From the NCBI GenBank assembly GCA_905331475.1, contig CAJNYU010000205.1, positions 161,197-225,196 of the forward strand: a stretch of 64,000 nt of DNA. The letters run 5' to 3'. The DNA is from Rotaria socialis (lineage: Eukaryota > Rotifera > Eurotatoria > Philodinida > Philodinidae). A model generated the notes under the pieces. That model saw nothing but the letters and a program-made list of their open reading frames with translations. It did no database searches and had not been told where the DNA came from. Of the stretch, positions 20,688-33,552 are shown in pieces (within the stretch, counting starts at the first letter, position 1; the number at the start of each line of letters is the position of its first letter). The position numbers and the translations under genes are program-made.

Positions 20688-23600
20688 ATGTCTTCATCAT
20701 CATCTATGACGCCGTTTAATCGTGGTCATCACACGACCAAACGATTTAATAATGCTGCTCGATTGAAAATGGCTACTCATTATCCTGTTATGACAACTCC
20801 AATCACACCCTGTTCTGATATAAATAACAATAATAATAATAATGCCAATAATACAGGTGCTGTTTTTGCACATTATGAACATGGTCATTCAGATTCACTT
20901 TTGGAAATTCTCAACGATCTTCGTTTAAGTCGACAATTATGCGATGTGACGATTGTTGTCGATCAACGTGAATATCCTTGTCATAAAGTGAGAAAGAATT
21001 GTTGTAGGGAATTATTTAAAAAAAAAGACGAGTAGTACAATGATCAACAAAATCATATTATTATTGAAAATAAACGTAGAAATATGTCTGTCTAGAGGAA
21101 ATTAACTGAAGAAATGTTTTCATCCGGGTTGAAAGTTCATGGACAGCTGGAAAAAATGTTTTGCTTAATCCTTTTCACTATTCAAAACATTTCTCGTTCG
21201 ATATGTGTCTGGCCTATAGTGTGATCTTGTTGTTTCCTCTAAATGTGGGTCGAATGATTGCGTCGTCGGCCTAGACCAGCCTTTGTTTTCCTAATTGTCA
21301 TAGCAGATTGTTTGCAACAGGCTACGAAGAAATCGTTGAAAGCAAAGTAATGAGTGCAGTTTTATAGAAATCATGAATAGTATTTTAACTTCGATTTCGT
21401 TATAAACTGAGACACTATTAGTATGATCGGTGACGTGAATATAATCTTCTCTCTCTTTCTTGTTGTTGTACTTTTATGAAACATGTTATAAGAAGAGTCG
21501 TAAAATTGTTTTGAAATCCAGGCTTGGACATTTACGTCAAGTCAATCTATAAAGATAGATTAAGGTTGCCATTAATCCAGAAAAATTCTCTCCTATGCCA
21601 AGTGGAAGAGCCTCAATTTCAATCGTTATTTAACACACGAAAAAGCAATTGTGAACAGCAATGAATTCTTTATGAGAAATAATGAATCGACTTTCAAGAT
21701 GACATTGTCTATGTCTGTCTATATTCTCAGAAAGTAATCTTCCTTGATATATTCTTTGATTTATAAACATACAATTGACTACTGACTATTGATATACAGC
21801 AGATAGATTATCTCTAGAGAAATAATGCTTGTGTCAATATCTTACTGTCGACCTAAACTGTCGTGTGTAACTACTTAGTTTCAGAAGACGCCCACTTTCT
21901 TTTAATGGAAAGAATATGACAAGCTACAGTGCGTCATTTTGTTTTTCATAATTATCTAGAAGAAGTTTTTTTCTAAAGAGGGTAATGCGCTTGTCAAACT
22001 TTTCTTTTTTCTTGAGAGAATTTTTCAGCCGCTATACTTAAATAGTATAGAATGAAAGTCTATTCTGCTGATAAATGAACTACGTCCTCTTCTCTGCAAT
22101 TCGATGACTTTATGTGATTTGATTGTATTGAGCGCAAGATCAAAGTTAAGGATCGAGGGCACACTAAGACCATTGAAATGATAAATAGAATATGTGCTCC
22201 TATGATATAAATCTATAGAATAAATAAAATGTTCGCGCGAAAAATACATTCGTTTAAATCTTTTATTTTAGAATGTTCTTGCTGCCGCTAGTCCATATTT
22301 TCGTGCTATGTTTACAACATCCGAAATGTCTGAATCATCACAACCAGCAGTTACTCTTAATGGAATTGATCCTGATGCAATGTCTGAACTTATTGAATAT
22401 GCCTATACATGTAAATATTAAATACGATTCTATTCTTAATTAACTCATGTTTTCTTTTCTCTCTAGCGGAAATAACGATCTGTGAAAATAACGTTCAATC
22501 ACTACTTTCTGCTGCTAATTTACTCATGATGCAACCCGTTCGTGATGCATGTAGCTCATTCTTTGAACGGTTTCTCGATGAAACAAATGCTATCGGTATA
22601 AATTGTTTTGCTGAATTGCATGGCACACAAGAACTAACAAAAAAAGCAAAACGATTTGTATTAAAAAAGTTCTCTCAAGTATGTTTATAGAAATGGAATT
22701 ATTTTTCCTCTAAAAGGCTTTGTCTATTTCAAGGTCGCACAACAAGACGAATGGCTTCACGTTCCGGCTCAGAAAATTGTTGAATTTATCAGTAAGATAA
22801 TTGATTAGATAGATGCTATGATATTCGTTGTACTCATCAGTCTTGCAACTGTAATGTAGAAGGTTCGAGAGATGTCCTCGTGACTATTTTTTCTTCGAAC
22901 TGCTTTTGAGTTTAAAAAAAATAGAGACCAAGACGTTAAAAATAGCAAAGTGTTTTTAGATTTTCTAAGGAAAAACAAGATAAAAATATATTTCCCGGAT
23001 CTTAGATAAACTAAACACAATTTGATAAAGATTGGTCATAGAGTGGTTATCAATTTGACTCTAAAATACTTACTCTATCCAAGACTACTATACAAATAGC
23101 ATGTGGATTGAAGAGTAGAGACAGAAATTGTGAGATAAAGATATTCTAAACTTTTTTCATAGGCACCGTAATTTGTAGATTTCGAAGTATGAAAATAATA
23201 ATATTTTTGTTTTTTCTATAAGAGTAACTATACGCACCTTCTTAATGTAAATTATATCTCATCAATATATTAAGAAAATAATCTGTCCGAAAGATATTAT
23301 TGCTTATGAAAGTCTTCGTAAAAATCTTGATGAAAAGATCTCAGATAAGATTAAAAATTTAATTCAATACCGAAAATAGCATACCGTCTGTAAGTCACTA
23401 AATAGATGTCGTACAAATTCAAGTCCGTCTTCTATACTGATATGATAGTTGACTTTTGTATTTATTTAATAATCTAATAGAAGAAGATGATCTCCGAGTG
23501 GCCAGCGAAGATGAAGTGTTTGAAGCTTGCCTACGTTGGTTGAACCATGCGCCTGAACAACGAAAAACGGATTTTCATTCGGTAAGTTGATATTATTTCA

Positions 23601-25265
23601 AGAAAAAATGAAAGAACATCACGACTAATCGCAAAAATATTATCGTTTTCAGATACTTCAATATATTCGATTGGCTTTTATTAGTCCTGTATGAAATAAA
23701 AACATGCAAACACTGCATATAGAATTTCTTTATTTGTGTTTCAGTATGTGTTAATGGATAAAGTTGCTACCTGTAAAATAGTCCAAGAAGATGCAATATG
23801 CCGTGAATTACTTCACGAAGCTCTACAATTCCATTTACTTGTCGATAGACGTTCTGAAATGTCAACAACAAATTCTCGATTTAAGCCACGTACATGTTCA
23901 GGTTAATATTTTTATTTTATCTGAGTACACTTGACATTTTTGTACATGTGTTTATTTTTATTTTTATTTTTAATAGAATTAACTGAAACATTAGTATTTT
24001 TGGGTGGAGAAGATGAACGAGTTGTTGTACGAGGCGTCGAAATTTATAATCCAGAAAGGTATGAAAATAAAATAGGAACGCAATCAAAATATATATGCTC
24101 GTTAACTTTCGTATCTATTTATAAGCCAATTTCTTTTCCGCAGTAATAAAAGGATTTATTTTTGTCCTGTTAGAGATGAATGGAAAAAACTTTGCTGTTT
24201 ACCTTATGCTGTATCGAAACATGCTATTGTTTCGTCAGGTAATTTTTTCTATAATTCTTTTTATTTTATTAATTCTTTGAGATTTATAATTAGGAGCTTC
24301 GACTCTTTATCTATGTGGTGGTGATTTTCCCAATGGTATGTTGTTTGATTTGAGAAAATCTATACTCTGAAAAATCAAATGCACTTTCTAGGGAGACCAA
24401 GTTCTGAAGTTTGGAAATACGAACAAAAACTTGATACATGGATACAATTGTCAGATATGTTGACGCCGCGATCTGAATTAGGTTTGGCTTTAATTGATGG
24501 ATATATATATGCTTGTGGTGGAACTAATGGTGAAGTTCGTTTAAATACGATTGAAAGATATTCAATTGCTGATAATAAATGGACTTTAGTATGTAGTAAA
24601 ATAATCAATTTTTATACATTTAGATATTGATTGAATGTTTAGGTTGCGTCCATGCAAATCGGTATGACTAGTCCAGCGTGTTGTTCAGTAAATGGATATT
24701 TGTATATAACCGGTAGAAGAAGAAAAAGCAGAATTTCTATTATCATGTGTTTCTTTTATTGTTTTATTTAGGTGGTGCTGTACTAGAAGAAGGCGACGCA
24801 ATTGATCTAGTCATGCGATTCGATCCAAGAAAAGTCGAATGGAGTGCTGATGTGGCGCCCATGCGAATTGCACGTTCTGGCTCAACAGCTGTTGTACTTC
24901 GACGTAAAATTTATGTTTGTGGTGGATTACAATCGAATACGGAAAATACGAATCTAGCTGAAGTTTACGATCCAACAACGAATCAGTGGCAATTTATCGC
25001 ACCGATGCGTGAACATCGTTATCGACCGGGAGCTGCTGTTGTTAATGAAAAAATCTATGTATGCGGAGGACAAGATGAACAGCCCGGCAAATATCATGAA
25101 AGTGTGGAATGTTATTCAGTGGAAAACGATCAATGGACAATAATAACGGAATTGATTTGTGGACGAAGTTTTCTCGCATGTGCGATGCTTTTACTGAAAT
25201 GGTCCGATATTCTCTGGGATCATGTTTGCGAAGGAGAAACAAATTCATTACCTGATATAAACTAA
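20688..25265 (+). CDS. KLHL: Kelch-like BTB-BACK-Kelch protein
   Basis: Likely substrate adaptor for cullin-3 ubiquitin ligases; BTB binds CUL3 and the kelch propeller binds substrate. Thirteen exons: 20688-20987, 22272-22410, 22467-22678, 22734-22791, 23481-23581, 23653-23688, 23745-23901, 23977-24058, 24144-24238, 24294-24335, 24392-24588, 24643-24712 and 24772-25265. All are GT-AG with continuous frame, 660 aa. The N-terminal about 60 residues are Asn/Thr-rich with an Asn run. BTB follows (HSDSLLEILNDLRLSRQLCDVTIVV, then AAASPYFRAMF), then BACK (ELHGTQEL, FEACLRWLNH), then kelch repeats with GG pairs (YACGGTNGE, YVCGGLQS, YVCGGQDE). I cannot assign a specific human paralogue. The exon 5 acceptor could also be three bases later. 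Introns 1 and 4 (1284 and 689 nt) are long. Confidence 0.9.
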
Positions 25266-25457
25266 GCATTGACTCATTTCCATGGAAAAAAAATACATAT
25301 GTAGTTTTCTTCTTTTTGGTTCTTTTGAATGACTCTTTTTCTTTTGTATGCGTGACTATTTGTAAGATTTATTTCTTGAATTTCGTGTGAAAAGATTAAT
25401 AAAAAATTTAAATGATATACAACGAAATGCAATAAAACAAAACAACAACAATCGAAA

Positions 25458-26168
25458 CTAAGATTGTACGAGTCGATTTTTTGAATTTCTTATTTTAGGC
25501 AATGTTTCTGTACGACCATTTTCTGTTACGCGAATACCCTGTATCCAACGTGTAATATAATTATATTTACTTTCATCGAAGAATTCAATTTCTTTCTGAT
25601 CTTCATATTCACTTTCATTCGAAGTGATTTGTTCATTTGAAGTAGTTTCGATTTCATTCGCTAAAAGTGGAGCTGTATTTGCACGAAATTTTGATTTTGG
25701 ATTATTATTTATGGTCGCCTTTGATGCTAAACCGAGTCTTGATGTATTCGAAAAGCTTGTTTGAAATCTATTTGGAATAGGTTTTGGTCGTTCTTTGCGA
25801 TAATTTAATAAAGGATTGTTTAATATTGGATTAATCATTTTTTTCGAGAGATTAGGTTTCTGCTGATCGCTAACAATACTTGATGGTGTAGGGTTAGATG
25901 ACTTCGAGTTATCTGATATGGAATGAGTGTCTTTAATTATTGGAGTTGGTCGAAAAGACGAACGATATGTTCGTTGTTGATATATCGGGACGAACGCAGT
26001 TGATGTACGTGAACTAATTGGAAATCGAATGAACGTTGAACTATTATGCGTACCTACAGGAGTCATTCGTCGTCGTAAGTCAAACAGTGGTGGACATTTT
26101 GATAAAGATGGTTCATTTAAATAAGCTATAGGTGATACGATCGCTGGGAAATAGTCACCAACAGCCAT
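25458..26168 (-). CDS. Unknown 236-aa basic, disordered protein
   Basis: Single-exon ORF with codon use like its neighbours; not recognised. It is rich in Ser, Asn, Pro, Arg and Thr, with an acidic patch (ESEYEDQKEIEFFDESK) near residues 190-206 and then YNYITRWIQGIRV followed by a basic C-terminus. The folded-looking part is confined to this last 45 residues, the rest appears disordered. It is convergent with the kelch-like gene (192 bp between stops) and lies downstream of CFAP57 on the same strand, which is weak context for a ciliary or cytoskeletal role. No signal peptide or membrane segment. Confidence 0.6.
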   Translation of the reverse strand: MAVGDYFPAIVSPIAYLNEPSLSKCPPLFDLRRRMTPVGTHNSSTFIRFPISSRTSTAFVPIYQQRTYRSSFRPTPIIKDTHSISDNSKSSNPTPSSIVSDQQKPNLSKKMINPILNNPLLNYRKERPKPIPNRFQTSFSNTSRLGLASKATINNNPKSKFRANTAPLLANEIETTSNEQITSNESEYEDQKEIEFFDESKYNYITRWIQGIRVTENGRTETLPKIRNSKNRLVQS

Positions 26169-26675
26169 TTTAAAGGAAAAAACTCAAATGAACGTTGATG
26201 AAAATACACTTTTAAACTTCTTTCTATGTCACTGATAACCTAAAGGCAAGAGGTAAAAAATGAATGAAATAGAAAATGACGAATGTATTCATCGCCCAAT
26301 GTTTTTATATAAAAAAAAAGAAAACGTTACGCCAACTGTGAGAATATTTTTTTCGTCGTCTTTGTGTTGACAATAACAACAAACACTTCTTCTATGTCTA
26401 CCTCTTACTTTTCTGTTGTCATCAATTTTTATATTCTCTTCATAGTCATTTTCGTTTTTAGAGTCAATATTATCGCTCTAATGTATTTAAATAGAAAAAA
26501 AACCTGCGAGAGACTCTCTCTCCTATTAGCAAATTAGTGTTTTTGTTCGATTAATATTTACAAGCAATTTTAAATAATATAATGCTTTTAGATTATTGAA
26601 TCGGTCTTCTGATCAAACAATCTCTAAAAGCTTTTTATTCTATTTAAAAAAACAGTAAAATCGTTCTTTTAAATT
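26169..26675. other. Intergenic upstream of the unknown gene
   Basis: Between the CFAP57 stop and the unknown gene's start. AT-rich, no ORF or motif of note. Confidence 0.5.
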
Positions 26676-29600
26676 TCAAACAAGTTTGAGTATAGAAATG
26701 TTTTCTGTTTCATCGTTGAGATTTGTATTGAGAGGTGGTGGACTTAAGCCAGCCTGTGAGCGAGCCAAAAATTTTCGAAGACGAAGAATTTCTTGTTGAT
26801 TCTTTTGTACTTCTTTTACTAGTTCATTATCGCGATGTCGAACAGCATAGTTACCTATGATTTTAATAGAAAAACAATTTTTTTTCTTTTTTAATCTAAT
26901 AAGAGAAAACAAACAAGGCAACCTGCGTCGGCATTGAGTGTTTGTATTAGAGCATCAATGCTGTGTACACCCCGTTCATCGAATGTTGTTCTTGCAACTT
27001 CATAGTCTTGTATTTTACTACGAACAATTTTTAATTCTTGACGTAAACTATTTAATTCTTGTAGTAGAAGAGAGTTTTCCTAATAATAAACGCAGAAAAA
27101 AAACACGTGAGGAAACATTTTCGCTCGATTTTTTGTTGCTTCATACATTTAGGACTCTCATTTGATTTGCTTGTGTTGTATGTAAATCTCTATTCAACTT
27201 TCGTTTTAAATCTGATGTTGTTCGTTCAAGAAATAATCGTTGACGATCTTGTGCTAAGACTTCTTCGGACAGAGCAGCACTTACCTCAGTTGTGTTATAG
27301 ATACTTTTTGCCTAATTTTAAGTCATATCGTATATACATATAGAAAATAGATAGATGAATAAATAAAACTAACATTATCATTTTGCACGTGCTTTTCGAA
27401 TAGAGCAGCAACCGCATTTTGAACACGCTGTGGATCACTAACATCAGCAAAATGTAATGATATATCATTTTTTATACGTCGTATTGCATTATCATATTCT
27501 TTTCGCTATTGAGAAAATTTTCATTTGAAAAACTATCGTCAATGATAGATGATGGTTCTCACCTTTTGACGTTCTCGGTCAACTTGCGCTTCTACGGCAT
27601 GTAATCTTTGTTTTTGTCCGCCATTAACAAAACGATTTCGACTTAATTCATTTTCTTTTTTCTCTCGTTCACTAGCCATCTTAAGATGAACATATTATTA
27701 ATCTCCGATTGGAAGAGTACGGACACAAATGGTTAGGAAACTAAAAGATAACACCGACAACAATAAATGAAACGTAAACTGTTCGTATGAAATTCAGTTT
27801 TCGTTCATTTGTGGAAAAACAAATGAATTTAACAATAGAAATTAATTGAATATTTCATATTGTAAACTCGTTCTATTCACACAAACCGAATAGATAATCT
27901 ACCTCAAGTAATTGATTTTTCATGCGTTCAATTTCTTGTTCACGCGGTTGAATTAAACGTGTTAATTCATCGATTTTATACCTAAGTACATATTGAAATT
28001 TTTCAAGTTCTTGATTTTTCAATTCGAGATCACTAATGCGCTCTTGCTATAATTCAAATTTCAAACATGAATCTTAAACAAGAAAAAAATCCAATAATGA
28101 TTACTTTTTCATTTATTGTTTGTTTTCGTTCATTTAATTCATTTTTTAATGAACCAATTTCTTCGTTCATGCCTTGAACACGAAGAACATTGTCATTAAT
28201 ACGCTTCTTCAATGTTTGAGTTGCAGTTTCTTGTTCAGTTTGTCTAACATGTAAATTGTGAGCCTAATTTTTAGAAACGATATTGAAAAAAAAATTTCCA
28301 TGAGCCATTTTTCTCATCGATAAAAGAAGTAAAGGGCAAAAAAATATTTCTTAATTTCTATGGACACAAATAGAGATTACACATATATTCAAGTTCATAT
28401 TAATAAAGTTTCAGCTTTATGTGCAGAAACCATATTAATTCTGAATTCATAGGAATTCATTCACTTTGTCAAATGTAATGCAGTATTCTATATTATTCTT
28501 TGTACAACTAATACCAAATGACCTATAATTCAATTTTACGTCGCTGTCATTGAAAATGTTTTGTCTAGACTTCTTTCCAACGAATCCGACTGCAACAGTT
28601 AGAAAAACATTAACTGTTTTTTTTAAATAGAATATTGTATCAATTCATTTTCTATTATTGACAGTTTCATGATGATATTTAATCGCATCATCAACATTTT
28701 TACACCCAAAAAAAAAATAATAGGTCACTTCGTTTTTGTCGTATAGTAAACCTCATGCTGTACTTGATCATTTTTCAATCAACAAAATAGAGCTATGTCG
28801 ATTGTGTATTCTCAACTTTTTCGAAAAATAATGCCCGTAAAGCACAAAAATTAATTCGAAAGTAAACTTATGATTTTTTTCTACGTCGAAAATAATAACA
28901 CGCCTTATTCAAGCAGTCAACTTCCTTTTCCGAAAAAAAATTCTCGACAGTGTTGACAGCGTGATTAAAAGATTTTAGAATGTTTTGTCTCGTTCCCTCC
29001 AGGTAGAAGAAAAAGTCGCCGTACACCATACAGAACGACAAACGTAGGCGTGTATGCACGTCATCATCTTCCTTTTGTCTGGAAAACATTGCAAAATAGA
29101 AGTAGAAATGAACTTGATGGAAAAAAATAAATCATAATTTTCAGCGGCGGCCGGAATTATTACTATCGGTGCGCAAACATAGCTTCAAGGAAAATTCTAC
29201 TAGTATAGTATTAATTGAATAATGATTAAATTTAACTGACACTGACAGATATATAAACAAGGCCAAAAAAATTCTTTACCTGATATTCAAATGTGTCTTT
29301 GAATTCTATTTTCAGTTTATCATTAGCTTCCGACTATAAAAAAAAAAGAAACGAGAGAATAAATATGATTGAAATATTTTTTACTTACAAAATTTCTTTT
29401 TTCATCTTCGAATTCGAGTTGAACTTTTAAATGTTCATCGTCAATATCAACTTCAAGATTTTTCTTTTCAATTTCATTTCGTTCAAGGGTTTGACGATTT
29501 TTTCTGCGTAGCTAATCAAATGAGACATTTTTTAGTTGAGAAACCAAACCAAACGAAAAGAATAAAAAATTTAAACTTACAGCTACTAATTCATGTTCAG

Positions 29601-32600
29601 TTTCTCGAATTTTCCCAGTAAAGTATTCAGCGGTATCACGCATTTCATTTTCCCTTGCTTCAATTGTTGCTTTAAGACGAGCTTCATTGTCTTCCATCAT
29701 TTTTTGTGATAAACGAATTAGTTCACCTTCTTTTTGTAATTCACGACTAAGATTTTCTCGATCATCATCCTCTGAAAATCCAGCAAAGACACAAACTAAA
29801 AACTTTTCTATTCAATATGTTTTTCATCGTACCAATGCGTTGTCTTTCATTGGCAAATTTTTCTCGTAAATCAACTAATTTTAAGTCAAAATCTCTTTGT
29901 GACTTTTCTTTTTCAATTAATTGACGTTCAATATGATCTTCATGATGTTTTCTTTCGGTTACAGACATATCTGTGCGACGTTGTAAATCAGCCAAATATG
30001 TTGTTTCAAGTTTTTTTAACTGATATTCTTGATTACGTTTAAGCTCTAGTTCTTCAACTTGCAGTGCTTCAATCACTTGTGACTAGAAAAAAAATATTGA
30101 TAATTTTCATCATGAGACATAGAAAATGAGATCATACTTTTAAGGGACATGTTCCATGTAAATAATCAGTTAAGATAGACTGAAAAAATGGAACTCTATG
30201 CTACATAGAACGGTGTCTTCGGTTTCCAAGAATCCGAAACCGATAACAACTCTCGGCGAAAGGACTATAGAACGCTTTATGAAATTCGTGTTGTGTTTCA
30301 AATTGAATCAGAACGAATCAAAAAAATATGTTCCGTTCCTTAAGAATATGCGGCGTGAAAGATTATAGAAGATTTCAGTAACACGCGATGGAGCCATTAC
30401 CACACAAACATCTGAGTAGAATGGTCTTGTATGTATCAATCTAGTGATATTTCCAAGTAGCATAAAGCATTAATATAAATTTCAAATCGGTTCGACTTGA
30501 TGTGATCGCACAAGGAATGTCTCGATTATTTAACATCATTTTGGCTAATCTACATGTAGTTATATACCACTGAACTTTCAACTCGGACTCAACAGGACAA
30601 CTAACTAAAGTCATTGATGTAGACGCATGCGAGAATTTTCTAACATCACTACATTCCGATTGGAATAATTGTTTCATCTACACAGTATTTTATTGAAAGG
30701 TCGACAAAAGTCCGAGTATTGTTAACACAAAAACTTACCAAACGAATAAATCTTTGTTTATTATGAAGTACTACGGGTGTCCAATCTTCAGGTTTTATTG
30801 CTGACTTTATTTGCGTTTCCCATAATATTAAAATACCATCTTCGCAACAGCTAATAATCAATGCTTCATGAAATGCAACAGCGATCTAAAAATCAAATAA
30901 TCAGAAAATAGAAAAAAGAAAGTTCCAATATGACGACTACCACAAACCTGTGTAATTTTTGCTGAGTGAGCTAAATAATGAAAGATTGGAGTTGATGCAC
31001 CTGACAATGGAGTTTTCAAAACATAAATTGAGCCACGATGTGTACCACATATTATTGCTCCATTACTTGGAAAAATTTCCAAACAATTTGCTTTATCATC
31101 TTGTGGTAATTTCGCTTCATTGATTATCTTAAAGAGATAATCATTAAAATTTATTTATCAAAGGATTAGAAAATATTTTTACTTGTCCATTGCAGAAAGT
31201 ACGTATAAATCCATCATCGCAAGCTAAATATATATTTCTATCTTCTCGATCAGGAACGAAACCTCCTTCGAGACGATACGATGGTTTCAATTCATAGATT
31301 TTCTTTTGATTTTCTAAATTCCATATAACAAAATAATTTGTCGATTGTGAATAAAGCGCAAGATCATTTTTTTTCCATAAAATCTTTCTAACCTAGATCA
31401 TAAAGAAAAAGAAAAAAAAGAAGAAGAACATATTCAATATTGAAGTAAAATTCATTCATACAGTTTGTCCATGATTAATTCTATGAATAACTTTAAGGTA
31501 AACCGGCGAAATTATTTGAATTATATTTGCATCAATAACGGCAAAGAACTGACCGCCATTACTAGAAAAAAGAAAACAAACTACAATAAATTTCAAAATC
31601 TTTTTCTATTCTACCTAAATTTAACTTCATGCGCTGCATGTATAGGATATTCTTTAACAGTTGCAAATCCATCAATTAATACATTGAGAAGAGAAACTTT
31701 CGAAGCAAATGCAACAACGAGTTGATGTCCACTTGGATGTATCGATATTCCATAAACAGGTTCGCTGTACAATCTCATCTGTTCAATGACGCTTGTTTCA
31801 TAATTCCAAAGTCGAACCGTATGATCATCACCTGATGAAATAAATAATGGCTTCTGTACGGCTATATCTAAGCCGCGTATTGATAAGTGATGAAAAGAAT
31901 TAAAAATTAATTCTAACTGAAATGGATCCTTTTATACAATAGATGAAAATAAATTGTCGAACAAAAAAAATTAGAAAATACGAATAAATTTACTTTTGAT
32001 TCAACTGTTTGATCTTTTGTCATATCTGATACAGAATAAATTTGTTGTCTACTACTTAAGATTAAGACATGTTCCTCTCGTGGACTAACAACAACTTTCC
32101 ACATTAAATGGTTGGCTTGCAATTGTTGCTTTTCGTTTGAATCCTGTGAGCCAGATGAAAAACTAACTGTTGAACGACCTGGATTCATATCATTCGTTGG
32201 TATAATATATTCACGAGTCTTAGCAAAATCCCAGCTATCAGCAATTTTCGTAAAAAGACACAACCGTTTTCCACCAACAAGACAAAAAAAACCTTTGTTA
32301 ACAATGACAATCGATGTTACGTCTTCTCCGGTAAAACGTGATGTATCCGCATGTTCCTGTTGATTAGATGATGCTCGCATAGTAGAAGTTCTGACCAACG
32401 ATGAACTTATTGATGTAGTACGTGGAATTCTAAAGTCAAAAGTCAATTCCAAACAATTTTTCTTATTAAAATAGTGATTTTTATTTATGTTGAAGGGAAG
32501 ATGAATGACTGACTAGTCTTTTCTTTTCGGTCTCATTATACAGTTGTGCATTTTCTTCTAATGGCCTAGTAACAGCATGTTATCTATGATCGTGATGCGG

Positions 32601-33552
32601 CACTTTTTAGTGGAAACAGGTGGTGTGCGGCAGCAAGATTCTTTTAGTTGCCATAAATATCATTCTCATTTGAATATTTAATTGTTCAAAAAAAGAAAAG
32701 GGAAATTTTCTTCTTCTTCTGTTTCTTACGTTGCTAGTAGTTTTTCTCGTGTTTCAATAATATCGATTTCTGTTTGAACATCACCATTGAATAGAATACA
32801 GATATATCCATTATTTGTACCAGCTATAAAACGACTGGAATCATACCATGCTAGAGAGAGTGAGAGAAAATAAATAAATGAGGAAATTTTTCAAAGCTAT
32901 TTCTACCATGTGAGATAAAATCATATTGATCAAGCTTTGCTGATGATGATTGAATTCTCAAATTTCCGTCGAGATGTCGAATAGAACGACAATATCGTTT
33001 TCCTACTATTGACAATAGATTATTATCATTTGGATGAAATAAGACTTGTGATAATATTGTTACGCCTTCAGCTGGACCTAATTTAAGTGTTGCTGCAATG
33101 CGTGATTTTTGCCAAAGCCATAACGAGAGAGTATATTCACGATTTCCACATTCAAGTATAGCTAGATGTTTAGCATCGTGTGAGAACGCCATCGATGTTA
33201 TTGTTATTGCTGTATCACTTAATTCAAACATTCGCTTTCTCTTTCCGATATTTGAATGTAAATCATAGAAAGATATCGTTGTATTTTGTTTATCTGCATT
33301 CATGCCACTAGCAACGACTGCAACAACAGCAGCATTCGTATGTACCAGAATCCAGTCGATATGTTCTAATTCGTTGCATCGAAAAATACGTTGAATTTTT
33401 GTTTCAACATTTGCAAGAACAAATTGATTTCCTGCCGGATAGATAATTGTATGTTCATCACAAAAGAATAGACTTGAATCAAGTTGTGATCGAACACCGA
33501 ATATATTTTGAATTTGAATTTGGACAGGTGAAGCAGTATTCAACGTTGCCAT
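26676..33552 (-). CDS. CFAP57: Cilia- and flagella-associated protein 57 (WDR65)
   Basis: Axonemal WD40 plus coiled-coil protein involved in inner dynein arm placement in motile cilia. Nineteen exons, from the 5' end: 32907-33552, 32730-32850, 31994-32429, 31615-31916, 31462-31561, 31183-31392, 30948-31127, 30739-30885, 29833-30082, 29581-29771, 29389-29511, 29280-29333, 28105-28263, 27903-28046, 27563-27679, 27374-27505, 27147-27311, 26923-27079 and 26676-26854. Every junction is GT-AG and in frame; total 1270 aa against about 1250 in human. Residues about 1-714 are WD40 repeats (FGVRSQLDSSLFFCDEHTII at the start, DDHTVRLWNYET, SNGGQFFAVIDANIIQI). Residues about 715-1270 are a long coiled coil (RNQEYQLKKLETTY, LELKNQELEKFQYVLRYKI, as in human). 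The linker between the two parts seems shorter than in human. Introns 8 and 12 (655 and 1016 nt) are unusually long. Bdelloids use cilia for feeding and locomotion, which fits retention. Confidence 0.94.

Noticed and set aside
28868-29089. 73-aa ORF within CFAP57 intron 12
   Set aside because: Flanking exons splice in frame without it and it has no coiled-coil heptads or similarity to CFAP57.
30441-30677. 78-aa ORF in CFAP57 intron 8
   Set aside because: Not needed to keep frame and without similarity to the human linker; kept only as a low-interest observation on the intron.
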